DNA of 64,000 nt from Aquibium microcysteis (lineage in GTDB: Bacteria > Pseudomonadota > Alphaproteobacteria > Rhizobiales > Rhizobiaceae), in assembly GCF_014495845.1 (NCBI RefSeq), contig NZ_CP061080.1:4516001-4580000 (forward strand), read 5' to 3'. The translations under genes were made by a program, and so were the position numbers. Of the stretch, positions 17,405 to 25,983 are shown in pieces. A model generated the notes under the pieces. That model was not told the origin of the DNA. It ran no database searches and worked only from the letters and a program-made list of their open reading frames with translations. Positions within the stretch are counted from its first letter, which is position 1, and every line of letters starts with the position of its first letter.

Positions 17405-18258
17405 GCCGCCTGCGCCGTCGTGCCGTAGACGATGCCCTTCTCCTTGAGCCAGCGCCGGTAGGCGACCGAGGAGGCGTCCGCGCGCGTCGGGATCTCGGCG
17501 CGCGGCTCGAGCGGCAGCAGCAGCGGCCGCTGGTTTTCCAGGATGATGCGGTCCTGCAGGAAGATCACCTGCTGGAAGGCGACGAGCTCCGTCACCGTCG
17601 AGACCTCGTCGATCAGGAACATCACCGGGTGGGCGCGGCAGAATTCCGGGTCGACCGGCTGCACGAAGAGGCAGATCACGTCCCAGCGGTTGGTCGAGTT
17701 GGGACAGGTCTTGTAGAGCAGCACCGCGAAAGGATCGGCGACGCGGTACTGGTACTGCGTCATGATGCCTTCCTTGGCCGAAAGCGCTGCCTGCGGCTGG
17801 AAGAACTGGCAGTTGGTGGCCCAGACCTCGTCGATGTCGCGGCGGATTTCGGTGGTGTAGTGCAGCACCTCGGTGTGCGGTTCCGAGCCCAGGATGTCGG
17901 TGTGCACGAAGGGGAAGTGCGCCATGTCGAGGAAGTTCTCGACCACGCGCGGCGCCGACGACTTCACCGAGATCGCGCCGCAGACCACCAGCCGGCGATC
18001 CTCCTCGTCGGCTTCGGGGATCGGCAGCACGTCGCGCGCGGGCTCTCCAAGCGTCGTCCAGAGATAGCCGTAGCGCAACCGCGTGGGCAGTGCCGCGGCG
18101 GTGTCGGTGCGCGTCACGGCGAAGTCCTCACCCTTGCGCGTCACGGCGAGATCGTAGCCGAGCAGGCGGTTGGTGCTCGGCCCCGGCGGAATGTCGGCGA
18201 CGGCGTCGATGCAGTACCACTGGTCGAGGGCGGCTTTCTCGGCGGGCTTCAGGGTCAT
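17401..18258 (-). CDS. Rieske oxygenase catalytic subunit lacking the Rieske cluster (paralogue 1)
   Basis: A 285-residue protein. Residues 107-119 read VENFLDMAHFPFVH-like, giving the non-heme iron site D111-x2-H114-x4-H119 of Rieske oxygenases in the VanA/NdmA class. The N terminus keeps outer strands of a Rieske domain (DQWYCIDAVADI, RLLGYDLAVTR) but the two cluster loops with Cys-x-His and Cys-x2-His are absent. It should therefore receive electrons from a separate Rieske protein, probably the one at 25980. The start at 18258 follows GGGAG at seven bases and lies 16 bases after the 8-oxoguanine deaminase stop. A paralogue lies at 34341. Confidence 0.82.
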   Translation of the reverse strand: MTLKPAEKAALDQWYCIDAVADIPPGPSTNRLLGYDLAVTRKGEDFAVTRTDTAAALPTRLRYGYLWTTLGEPARDVLPIPEADEEDRRLVVCGAISVKSSAPRVVENFLDMAHFPFVHTDILGSEPHTEVLHYTTEIRRDIDEVWATNCQFFQPQAALSAKEGIMTQYQYRVADPFAVLLYKTCPNSTNRWDVICLFVQPVDPEFCRAHPVMFLIDEVSTVTELVAFQQVIFLQDRIILENQRPLLLPLEPRAEIPTRADASSVAYRRWLKEKGIVYGTTAQAA

Positions 18259-18274
18259 GGCGGCGCTCCCTTGC

Positions 18275-19675
18275 TCAGGCATCGTAGACACGATCCATCG
18301 TGGCGGCGTGTTCGGCAAGGGCGGCCTCGACGTCGAAGCTGACGAACTCGCCCCTGGCGACGACCTGCCGCCCGTCGATGAAGGAATGGTCGACCTTGAA
18401 CGGTCCGCACAGGACGAGTGCTGCCAGCGGGTCGCGCTCAGTGCCCGACAGGCCGAGCTGGCTGCGCTTCACGGCGATGAAGTCGGCGCTCATGCCCGGC
18501 GCGAGATATCCGATGTCGTCGCGGCCGAGCAGGGCCGCGCCGCCGCGCGTGGCCATCGTCAGCGCCTCGCGCGCCGACAGCGCCGAGGGCGTGCCGCCGA
18601 AGCCGCCGCGCCCGCCCGGCGCCTCCGAGAGATACTGGTGCGGCGCCACGCGCTGCAGCATCAGCGCCAGCCGCGCCTCCATGAACAGGTTCGACGTGTC
18701 GTTCGAGGCCGAGCCGTCGACGCCGAGGCCGACCTTGACGCCCTTGTCGAGCATCTCGCGCACCTTGGCGATGCCCTGGCCGCAGCGCATGTTGGCCGAG
18801 GGGCAGTGCGCCACGCCCGTGCCTGTGGCGGCAAAGCGGTCGATCTCGGCGCTGGTCATGAAGATCGAATGCGCGAACCAGACGTCGTCGCCGAGCCAGC
18901 CGACCGATTCGGCGAACTCCACCGGCCGCATGCCGTAGATGTCGTGGCAATAGGTCTCTTCGAAAAGCTCCTCTGCGAGATGCGAATGGAGCCGCACGCC
19001 GGGATGGCTGCGCGCCAGTGCGGCGGCATTGCGCATCAGGTCCGGCGTCACCGAGAAGGGCGAGCAAGGGGCGAGCACGATGCGGCTCATCGAGTGCCGC
19101 GAAGCGTCGTGGTAGCGGCCGATCAGCCGCTCGGCGTCCTTCAGGACCGCGTCCTCGTTCTCGACACAGCTGTCCGGCGGCAGGCCGCCCTGGCTCTCGC
19201 CGCGCGACATGGCACCGCGTGCCGCATGGAAGCGCAAGCCGATCTCCCGCGCCGCCTCGATGGTGGAATCGAGCGTGCAGTCGTTGGGCAGGATATAGAG
19301 GTGGTCGGAACTGGTCGTGCAGCCGGAATGGATGAGCTCAGCCATCGCCACCTTCGCCGAGATGCGGATGGCGTCGTCGTCGAGCCGCGCCCAGATCGGG
19401 TAGAGCGTCTTCAACCAGACCAGCAGCTCGTCGTCCTGCACCATCACCCGGGTGAGGTTCTGGTACATGTGGTGATGGGTGTTGACCATGCCGGGCATGA
19501 CCACGTGACCGGACAGGTCGAGCACCTCGTCCGCCTTCAGCCCGGAAAGCTCGGCCGTGGTGCCGACGGCGGCGATGACGTTGCCGTCGACGAGCATGGC
19601 GCCGTCCGCGATCTCCCGGCGCGCGTCGTCGAAGGTGGCGAGCAGGTCGACGTTCTTCACCAGGAGCCGGGCCAT
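18275..19675 (-). CDS. 8-oxoguanine deaminase
   Basis: A 466-residue amidohydrolase of the Pa0142-type 8-oxoguanine deaminase group, which turns 8-oxoguanine into urate. It has PGMVNTHHHMYQNLTR with metal ligands at 67/69, HSHLAEE, WFAHSIF and LGVDGSASNDTSNL. The group is close to hydroxyatrazine ethylaminohydrolase, so related substituted heterocycles are an alternative. It follows the ABC permease gene after 10 bases in the leftward operon. Confidence 0.87.
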   Translation of the reverse strand: MARLLVKNVDLLATFDDARREIADGAMLVDGNVIAAVGTTAELSGLKADEVLDLSGHVVMPGMVNTHHHMYQNLTRVMVQDDELLVWLKTLYPIWARLDDDAIRISAKVAMAELIHSGCTTSSDHLYILPNDCTLDSTIEAAREIGLRFHAARGAMSRGESQGGLPPDSCVENEDAVLKDAERLIGRYHDASRHSMSRIVLAPCSPFSVTPDLMRNAAALARSHPGVRLHSHLAEELFEETYCHDIYGMRPVEFAESVGWLGDDVWFAHSIFMTSAEIDRFAATGTGVAHCPSANMRCGQGIAKVREMLDKGVKVGLGVDGSASNDTSNLFMEARLALMLQRVAPHQYLSEAPGGRGGFGGTPSALSAREALTMATRGGAALLGRDDIGYLAPGMSADFIAVKRSQLGLSGTERDPLAALVLCGPFKVDHSFIDGRQVVARGEFVSFDVEAALAEHAATMDRVYDA

Positions 19676-19685
19676 CGGGGATCTC

Positions 19686-20621
19686 CTAGCGCACGTCGCG
19701 GAAATAGGGCTCGCCGAGGGCCGCGGGCGCGGCCATCAGGCGGCGCATCCTCTGCCAGGCGAGGACGGGCACGATGATCATGGCGATGGTACCGAGATAG
19801 GGCAGCATCGACAGGATCGGCGAGGGAATCGGCCAGTTGCGCGCCTGGCCGACGAAGCCGAGCGAGGTGATGATGCCGAAGAGCAGGGCGGCGGCGACCG
19901 CATTGATCGGCCGGTAGCCGGCGAAGATGACGAGCGACACCGCGATCCAGCCCCGTCCGGCCACCACGCCTTCCGACCAGGACGGCACGAAGGCGAGCGT
20001 CAGGTAGGCGCCCGCGCCGGCCGCCAGCGCCGCGCCCGCCGAGACGTACCAGAAGCGCATCGCGTTGACCGGGATGCCGGCCGCGTCCGCTGCCGCCGGG
20101 TTCTCGCCGACGGCGCGCATGTCGAGCCCGTGCTTCGTGCGGAACATCAGCCAGTGCAGCGCCACCGGCAGGATGATGTAGATCAGGTAGACGAGGATGT
20201 TCTGGGTGAACAGTGCGCGCCCGAGCAGCGGGATGTCGCTGAGATAGGGGATCGCGATCGGCGGGAAGGTGGCAGGCGCCGGCGTGCCGGAATAGGCGCG
20301 CCCGATGGTCGCCGCCATGCCCGTTCCCATCAGCGTGAGCGCCAGGCCGCACAGCACCTGGTTGGCGCGCAGGTAGACGGTCGTGGCGGCGAAGACCATG
20401 CCGAAGAAGAAGCCGACGACCATCGCCAGCGCGAAGCCGAGCATCGGGTTGGGCGTCGCGACCACGGTGGCGATACCGGTGACGGCGCCGAGCGCCATCA
20501 GCCCCTCGACCCCGAGATTGACCACGCCGACGCGTTCGGCGAGCACTTCGCCGAGTGCCGCCAGCGCGAGAACGCCGCCGGCCAGGATCGAGGTCTGGAT
20601 GATGCCCGCAATGATGTCCAT
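19686..20621 (-). CDS. BMP-type nucleoside ABC transporter permease 2
   Basis: A 311-residue inner-membrane permease with about 8-9 hydrophobic helices (BPD_transp_2 family; NupQ/YufQ-like). It has the EVLAERVGVVNLGVEG start and the cytoplasmic loop GENPAAADAAGIPV that contacts the ATPase. The start is ATG at 20621, five bases after the stop of the sister permease. With 20627, 21668 and 23279 it forms one importer for purine nucleosides or bases. Confidence 0.92.
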   Translation of the reverse strand: MDIIAGIIQTSILAGGVLALAALGEVLAERVGVVNLGVEGLMALGAVTGIATVVATPNPMLGFALAMVVGFFFGMVFAATTVYLRANQVLCGLALTLMGTGMAATIGRAYSGTPAPATFPPIAIPYLSDIPLLGRALFTQNILVYLIYIILPVALHWLMFRTKHGLDMRAVGENPAAADAAGIPVNAMRFWYVSAGAALAAGAGAYLTLAFVPSWSEGVVAGRGWIAVSLVIFAGYRPINAVAAALLFGIITSLGFVGQARNWPIPSPILSMLPYLGTIAMIIVPVLAWQRMRRLMAAPAALGEPYFRDVR

Positions 20622-20626
20622 CAGGA

Positions 20627-21664
20627 TCAGCCCCTCACGATGCGGTAGCGGGCGAGCTCGTCGCCGATGGCGGTGTAGAACAGGATCAGGCCGGTGATGG
20701 CGAGCACGGTCGAGACCGTGATGCCCTGCGTCTGCAGCACGATGCCGGAATTGAGGATCACCGCCATCAGCGCCGCCGCAGGCAGGACGCCGATCGGCGA
20801 GGAGCGCGCGAGCACCGCGACCATGATGCCGAGATAGCCGAAATTGTTGGAGATGCCGCCCTGCAGCCGGTGCACCGTGCCGGCCACCTCGAACATGCCG
20901 GCAAGCCCGGCGATGGCGCCGGACAGGAGCATCACGACGATCAAATGGCGGCGGAACGGCATGCCGGCATAGCGCGCGGCCTGCGGGTTGGAGCCGGCGA
21001 CGCGCACCTCGTAGCCCCAGCGGGTGAAGGCGAAGAGGGCGGCGACGAGGAGCACCACCACCACCGCCACCGGCAGGCCCCAGTGCACGATGCCCCAGAA
21101 CTCCGGCACCTCGTGCGGCAGCCGCGCCGTGGTGGCGAGCGCACGGCCGCTCGGATCGAGCCAGGGGCCGGTCGCCACCCAGTAGACCATCAGCGTCGCC
21201 ACGAAGTTGAGGAGCAGCGTCGTGATCAGCTCGTTGACGTCGGCATAGGCGCGGGCCAGGGTCGGCACCAGGATCCAGACGAGGCCGCCCACCGCGCCGG
21301 CGACGAACATCAAGGGCAGGATCAGCGCGGTCGGTCCGGGGACGAAGAGCGCGACGCCCGTCGCCGCGAAGGCGCCGGCATAGAACTGGCCCTCGGCGCC
21401 GATGTTCTGCGCCCCGATCTTCTGCCCGACCGCGACCGACAGGCCGGTGAAGATCAGCGGGATCACCAGCAGCCCGACGTCTTCCAGCCCGTAGCTGGAG
21501 CCGAAGGTGGTGCGCAGCACCTGCCAGCCGAGCGCCAGCGGGTTGAAGCCGAGCGCGGCGAGCACGATGCCGGCCGTCACCAATGCGAGCACGATGGCCG
21601 CGCCGCGGGCGGCGAAGGCCACCGAGGGCGGCGCGGAGGGAATGCGCTGGATGCGGTAGGCCAT
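20627..21664 (-). CDS. BMP-type nucleoside ABC transporter permease 1
   Basis: A 345-residue permease with about ten membrane helices (NupP/YufP-like). It contains IGAQNIGAEGQFYAGA and the coupling loop VAGSNPQAARYAGM typical of this family. It starts three bases after the ATPase stop. It forms a heterodimer with the permease at 19686. Confidence 0.92.
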   Translation of the reverse strand: MAYRIQRIPSAPPSVAFAARGAAIVLALVTAGIVLAALGFNPLALGWQVLRTTFGSSYGLEDVGLLVIPLIFTGLSVAVGQKIGAQNIGAEGQFYAGAFAATGVALFVPGPTALILPLMFVAGAVGGLVWILVPTLARAYADVNELITTLLLNFVATLMVYWVATGPWLDPSGRALATTARLPHEVPEFWGIVHWGLPVAVVVVLLVAALFAFTRWGYEVRVAGSNPQAARYAGMPFRRHLIVVMLLSGAIAGLAGMFEVAGTVHRLQGGISNNFGYLGIMVAVLARSSPIGVLPAAALMAVILNSGIVLQTQGITVSTVLAITGLILFYTAIGDELARYRIVRG

Positions 21665-21667
21665 GCC

Positions 21668-23266
21668 TCAGTGTCCCTTGCGGACGTCGGCGGCGAGCCG
21701 CTTGCCGCCCATCATCAGTCCGATCGTGTCGATGTCGGCCTGCGCGCTGTCGACGATGCCCATGACCTGGCCGTGGAACACGACGGCGATCCGGTCGGAC
21801 AGGTTGAGGAGTTCCTCGAGTTCCTCGGAGATGAAGAGCACGGCGACGCCCTTGTCGCGCAGCTCTACGAGGTACTGCATCATCAGGTTGATCGCGCCGA
21901 CGTCGAGGCCGCGGCTCGGATAGCCGGCGACGAGCACCCGCGAGGCGATGCGCATCTCGCGTCGCGCGACGAGGCGCTGCTGGTTGCCGCCCGACAGGTT
22001 GCGCACCGGCATGCCGAAGTCCGGGACGGCGACGGAGGCGGCTTCGGCGATCTGCCGCGCGAGCGCAGTGGCGGCGCGCCCGCTGTAGCGGAAGCCGTTC
22101 GACAGCGGCGGCCGGTCGTATTCGCGGAGGACGGAATTGTCGGTGATCGACAGCGCGGGCGCCAGCCCGCTGTGCAGCCGGTCTTCCGGGATATGGCCGA
22201 CGCCGAAATCGGCAAAGTCGGCGGCGCTCTTCGCGGTGAAGTCCCGCCCATCGACCAGGATGCGGCCGGAAGTCGCGCGGCGCATGCCGGTGATGATCTG
22301 CGTCAGCTCCTTCTGGCCGTTGCCGGCGACGCCCGCGATGCCGAGAATCTCGCCGGCGCGCAGCGAGAGCGACAGGCCGTCGAGCACCGCATGGCCCTGG
22401 CCGTCCTCGAAGCGAACGTCCTCGAGCGCCAAGACTGTGGCGCCGATGGGCGCGGCCCCGGATCCGCGCGCGCGCATGTCGGACAGCACGATCTCGCGTC
22501 CGACCATAAGTCGCGCGAGCGAGGTCTCGGTGCAGTCGGCGGTCTGCTCGGTCGCCACCTTTCGTCCGGCGCGCAGCACCGTGACGCGGTCGGAGATCTC
22601 CAGCACCTCGTCCAGCTTGTGGCTGATGAAGATGACGGCGTTGCCGCGCGCGACGAAATCCTTCAGCGCGCGGAACAGCTCGTGCGCCTCGGCCGGCGTC
22701 AGCACCGCCGTCGGCTCGTCGAGGATCAGCACTCGGGCCTTGCGGGTCAGGACGCGCAGGATCTCGACACGCTGCTGTTCGCCGGTCGACAGTTCGGCGA
22801 CCCGGGCGGCCGGATCGACGGCGAGGTTGAGCGCGCGCGACAGCTCCGCCGTGCGCTTTTCGAGCACCGCCGCGCTGACGGCCTTCGGCGTCTCGCTCCA
22901 GCCGAGATGGATGTTCTCCGCCACGGTGAACGCCTTCACCAGCTTGAAGTGCTGGTGGACCATCCCGATGCCGGCGGCGATCGCCTCGACCGGCGAAGCG
23001 AAGCTCTTCGGGTAGCCGTCGATGACGATCTCGCCAGCGTCCGGCTGGTAGATGCCGGTCAGGATGTTCATCAGCGTCGACTTGCCGGCGCCGTTCTCGC
23101 CCAGAAGGGCGTGAATCTCGCCCGGCATCACGTCGAGGTCCACGTCCTCGTTGGCGGTGACGCCGGGAAAGTATTTGGCGATTCCCCTGAGCTGCACGAT
23201 GGGTGCCGTTCCGGGCAAGGGCACGAAACGGCTGGTCGACGGCACGGGCGGCTCTGGGGCGTTCAT
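21668..23266 (-). CDS. ABC transporter ATP-binding protein, nucleoside type (duplicated ATPase)
   Basis: A 532-residue protein with two ATPase domains in tandem. The first has Walker A GENGAGKST, signature LSTGEQQRVEIL and Walker B LILDEPTAV. The second has a loose Walker A (GVAGNGQKE) and signature LSGGNQQRL, a normal asymmetry in BMP and sugar importers. It drives uptake by the two permeases and follows the binding-protein gene after 12 bases. Confidence 0.94.
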   Translation of the reverse strand: MNAPEPPVPSTSRFVPLPGTAPIVQLRGIAKYFPGVTANEDVDLDVMPGEIHALLGENGAGKSTLMNILTGIYQPDAGEIVIDGYPKSFASPVEAIAAGIGMVHQHFKLVKAFTVAENIHLGWSETPKAVSAAVLEKRTAELSRALNLAVDPAARVAELSTGEQQRVEILRVLTRKARVLILDEPTAVLTPAEAHELFRALKDFVARGNAVIFISHKLDEVLEISDRVTVLRAGRKVATEQTADCTETSLARLMVGREIVLSDMRARGSGAAPIGATVLALEDVRFEDGQGHAVLDGLSLSLRAGEILGIAGVAGNGQKELTQIITGMRRATSGRILVDGRDFTAKSAADFADFGVGHIPEDRLHSGLAPALSITDNSVLREYDRPPLSNGFRYSGRAATALARQIAEAASVAVPDFGMPVRNLSGGNQQRLVARREMRIASRVLVAGYPSRGLDVGAINLMMQYLVELRDKGVAVLFISEELEELLNLSDRIAVVFHGQVMGIVDSAQADIDTIGLMMGGKRLAADVRKGH

Positions 23267-23278
23267 CGTCGTCTTCGA

Positions 23279-24394
23279 TCAGAGGCCGGTGACGCCTTCG
23301 ATCGACCAGTCCCAGTTGTAGAGCTCGACCTCGGTCATGCGCTGGCCGGCCGCGACCTTGACGTTGCCCTTGGCATCCTTGATCTCGCCCTCGAACGGGC
23401 TCCAGCCGCCCATGATCTTGTCGCGGATGGCGTCGGCCTGCGCGGCGGCTTCGGCCGGCACGGTCTCGCCCCAGGCGTCGCGGTCGACGCCCTTGCCGAT
23501 CGGCAGGATGTCCTCGGTCGGAGTCCATTCGCCGGCGATGCGGCGGCGCACCTGCTCGACATACCAGGCGCTGAAGTCGACCACGATCGAGGAGATGTAG
23601 GCCTGCGGCCCGTAGCGGCGGATGTCGGTGTTCCACATCACGGCCTTGGCGCCGCGCTGCTCGGCGACCTGCAGATAGGCAGCCTCGTCCATGATGCCGA
23701 AGAGAACGTCGGCGCCGTTGTCGATGAGCGCCGTGCCGGCCTGGGCGGCCGCCTGCGGATCGAACCACGAATTGATGACGATCGCCTGCAGCGTCGCATC
23801 CGGCTTCACCGTCCGGGCGCCCATCAGGAAGGCGTTGGTGCCGGAATAGACCGACGGCACCGGGAAGGAAGCGACGTAGCCGAGCTTGCCCGACTTCGAC
23901 ATCAGGCCGGCGGCGACGCCGGCGATGTAGGACGGGTACCAGTGGGCGACGTAGTAGGTGCCGAGATTGTCGAGCGGGTTGCGGCCGTCGCATTCGTAGA
24001 AGGCCACCTCCGGCGTGCGCTTGGCGACGTCGTAGATGAAGTCGCCGTAGTTGGAGTTGGCGATGATCATGTTGGCGCCTTCCGAGGCGAACTGGCGGAA
24101 GATGCGGCTGGCGTCGGCCGAATAGGGCACGTTCTCGACGTAGAGCGTCTTGGCCTTCGGGAAGGCTGCGGCGACGGCCTGGCGGCCGAGATCGTGCGCA
24201 TAGGTCCAGCCTTCGTCTGCGGTCGGGCCGACATAGCCCCAGGCGATCACGGCATCCTCCTCGGCGACCGCCGGCAGCGGTGCCGCGGCGCGGGCGGGCG
24301 AAATCAGGCCGCTCTTCGGCAGCAGCAGCGAGGCGCCGGCGGCGGCGCCGATGTTGAGGAAGCCCCGGCGGGTCAGGTCTCTTATCTTGATCAT
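23279..24394 (-). CDS. BMP-family ABC substrate-binding protein (PnrA/BmpA-like)
   Basis: A 371-residue periplasmic receptor with a Tat-type leader (TRRGFLNIG followed by a hydrophobic stretch and ARAA). The mature protein has the BMP fold with GYVGPTADEGWTYAHD and FYECDGRN. Members bind purine nucleosides; autoinducer-2-like and simple nucleobase ligands are also possible. It is the second gene of the leftward operon, after the deaminase at 24422. Confidence 0.92.
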   Translation of the reverse strand: MIKIRDLTRRGFLNIGAAAGASLLLPKSGLISPARAAAPLPAVAEEDAVIAWGYVGPTADEGWTYAHDLGRQAVAAAFPKAKTLYVENVPYSADASRIFRQFASEGANMIIANSNYGDFIYDVAKRTPEVAFYECDGRNPLDNLGTYYVAHWYPSYIAGVAAGLMSKSGKLGYVASFPVPSVYSGTNAFLMGARTVKPDATLQAIVINSWFDPQAAAQAGTALIDNGADVLFGIMDEAAYLQVAEQRGAKAVMWNTDIRRYGPQAYISSIVVDFSAWYVEQVRRRIAGEWTPTEDILPIGKGVDRDAWGETVPAEAAAQADAIRDKIMGGWSPFEGEIKDAKGNVKVAAGQRMTEVELYNWDWSIEGVTGL

Positions 24395-24421
24395 GATGCG
24401 TCCTTTGCGGGTTGCGGCAGT

Positions 24422-25459
24422 TCAGGCGGGAGAGGCGTGGTCGGCGACGAGCCGGTCGATTTCGGCCGACCAGTCGGCCATCCAGTTCCGTTTCGTGTCC
24501 GGGTCGAGCCAGGTGGCCTCGAGGCCGGCGAGCGCGATCCGGCCGAGCGCTTCCGGCGGAAGGGCGAAGTTCCGGGCGATCAGCGCATATTCGCGGTCGA
24601 GCGTCGTGCCGAACATCGGCGGATCGTCGGAATGGATGGTGATGTTGAGCCCCGCCTCGATCATCCGGCGGATCGCGTGGTCGGGCGAAGCGAGATCGCG
24701 CCAGACGGTCGTGGCGAGCGTCGTGCTCGGGCAGCAGGTGAAGGGGATGCGGCTCTCGCGGCAGCGCGCGACCAGGTCAGCGTCGTCGACCACGTGGTAG
24801 CCATGGTCGATGCGCGAGACGCCCAGCAGGTCGATGCTGTCGCGAACGAAGGCTGCGGGTCCGGATTCACCGGCATGGGCGGTGACGTTGAGGCCTGCCG
24901 CGCGGGCGCGTTCCCACGTCCCGGCGAAGGGTCCGGGCGGGAACGGCGCCTCGTTGTAGTCGAGGCCGATGCCGATCACCTCGGCCGGCCGTTCGGCGAG
25001 CACCATGTCGAGGAAGCGGTCGCCGCGCTCCGGCCCGAGTTCGCGGCTGTGCGCCGGGATCAGCCTGGCGACGAGGCCGTAATCCTGCCTTGCACGGCGA
25101 AAGCCGTCGAGGATGCCTTCGAGCATGGTGGCGTAGGCAACGCCGTACGCGAGATGCGCGTGCGGGCTGAAGAACAGCTCGACGTAGCGGGCACCGGCCA
25201 GCGCGCAGCGCTCCAGCGCCTCGAAGGTCACGCGCGAGAAATCGCCGCTGTCGCGGATCGAAGCGCAGACGAGGTCGTAGATCGCCAGGAAGTCCGGGAG
25301 GTTGCCGTAGCTGTAGAGATCGCTCGTCCGCTTGCCCGCGGGCAGCGCCACGCCGTTCTTCGCGGCGAGATCAGCGAACGTTGCCGTCGACACGGCGCCT
25401 TCGAGGTGCAGGTGCAGCTCCACCTTCGGCAATGCGCGGACGAAATCCTCCATCGCCAT
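24422..25459 (-). CDS. Adenosine/adenine deaminase family protein
   Basis: A 345-residue zinc deaminase. It has PKVELHLHLEGA (two His ligands), the TAHAGES catalytic Glu region, RIDHGYH and SDDPPMFGTTLDREY (metal Asp). This pattern suits adenosine deaminases of the bacterial type; an adenine-specific variant cannot be excluded. The start is ATG at 25459 (MAMEDFV), with a second ATG at 25453. It is the first gene of the leftward operon; the TTGTGC/CATATT promoter candidate in the divergent control region lies upstream. Confidence 0.87.
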   Translation of the reverse strand: MAMEDFVRALPKVELHLHLEGAVSTATFADLAAKNGVALPAGKRTSDLYSYGNLPDFLAIYDLVCASIRDSGDFSRVTFEALERCALAGARYVELFFSPHAHLAYGVAYATMLEGILDGFRRARQDYGLVARLIPAHSRELGPERGDRFLDMVLAERPAEVIGIGLDYNEAPFPPGPFAGTWERARAAGLNVTAHAGESGPAAFVRDSIDLLGVSRIDHGYHVVDDADLVARCRESRIPFTCCPSTTLATTVWRDLASPDHAIRRMIEAGLNITIHSDDPPMFGTTLDREYALIARNFALPPEALGRIALAGLEATWLDPDTKRNWMADWSAEIDRLVADHASPA

Positions 25460-25596
25460 CGTTCTATCCGCGCCGGACGGTGGCGCAGCACGGTCCGAAA
25501 GGCCGGACAGGCCGCAGGTCGGTCTTCGACTTGTTCGACATTTCGCCCACTCATGCACCGATTTGATGATCTGAGCGCAACAATATGCAGGCCTCC

Positions 25597-25614
25597 GGGG
25601 CTTGCACAAGCCCC
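25597..25614. promoter_or_regulatory. Perfect inverted repeat GGGGCTTG-CA-CAAGCCCC in the divergent purine promoter
   Basis: Eight-base arms around a two-base centre, in the 251-base gap between the two purine operons. On the minus strand TTGTGC inside the repeat and CATATT 16 bases downstream could be -35 and -10 of the deaminase/importer operon. On the plus strand TTGCAC (25602-25607) and TCTAAT (25624-25629), also 16 bases apart, could drive the acylphosphatase/Rieske operon. The repeat would then overlap both -35 boxes, as expected for a shared operator. Confidence 0.5.
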
Positions 25615-25621
25615 AAAATGA

Positions 25622-25635
25622 TGTCTAATTAGACA
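25622..25635. promoter_or_regulatory. Perfect palindrome TGTCTAATTAGACA
   Basis: A 14-base perfect palindrome of unusually low GC for this genome, seven bases beyond the first repeat and covering the plausible plus-strand -10 element (TCTAAT). It looks like a repressor operator. The only regulator in the island is the LysR protein at 29189, whose family prefers T-N11-A, so another regulator outside the window may bind here. Confidence 0.5.
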
Positions 25636-25710
25636 GATCGATACGGCGCCTTAAAAATAGGCAGAAAGGCTGAAAAGCAGGCTCGCGGTGATCAGGAATT
25701 CGGCGCCCAC

Positions 25711-25983
25711 ATGGTTTTGACCCGAACTGTCCGGCTCCGCTTCGAGGGCCGCTTCGTCGTTTCGAGTTTCGTGGACTTCGCGGCACGACGCGCGGCGCGC
25801 CTCGACCTCGATGCCCGGGTGCTGCGGGCTGACGACCGCGTCATTGCCCTCGACGTCACGGGACAGCGCGACCTGATCGACGCTTTCGAGATGGCCTGCA
25901 GCCTCGGCCCCCTCGACTGCCTGGTTCTGGACTGCAGGAGCACGGCGACGGCCGTGTCGGAGATGGAGACGAGCGACCGATGA
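25711..25983 (+). CDS. Acylphosphatase-like protein without catalytic residues
   Basis: A 90-residue protein whose pattern follows the acylphosphatase fold: strand RTVRLRFEGR, helix FAARRAARLDL, strand RVIALDVTG, helix IDAFEMACSLGP and a last strand. In active enzymes the loop after GR ends in the catalytic Arg (GVGFR) and the next strand holds the catalytic Asn. Here these are SSFVD and ARVLRADD, so both appear lost. It overlaps the Rieske gene by four bases (ATGA), which suggests a joint function, perhaps binding or regulation. The ribosome site is weak (AGGA 12 bases upstream). The fold assignment is my reading, not a search result. Confidence 0.6.
   Translation: MVLTRTVRLRFEGRFVVSSFVDFAARRAARLDLDARVLRADDRVIALDVTGQRDLIDAFEMACSLGPLDCLVLDCRSTATAVSEMETSDR

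Noticed and set aside
20622..23993. A continuous minus-strand frame that would extend the permease at 19686 by more than 1100 residues
   Set aside because: The extension runs out of frame through the other importer genes and is low-complexity Arg-rich; the permease start at 20621 fits the family.
20870..25621. A very long open frame (1583 codons) on the plus strand across the importer and deaminase genes
   Set aside because: It is antisense to five well-recognised genes and its translation is rich in Arg, His, Asp and Gly with no domain; long shadow frames are common in high-GC DNA.
25636..25710. Purine riboswitch in the leader of the rightward operon
   Set aside because: The 75-base leader is too short and shows no three-way-junction pattern; purine riboswitches are not expected in this group.
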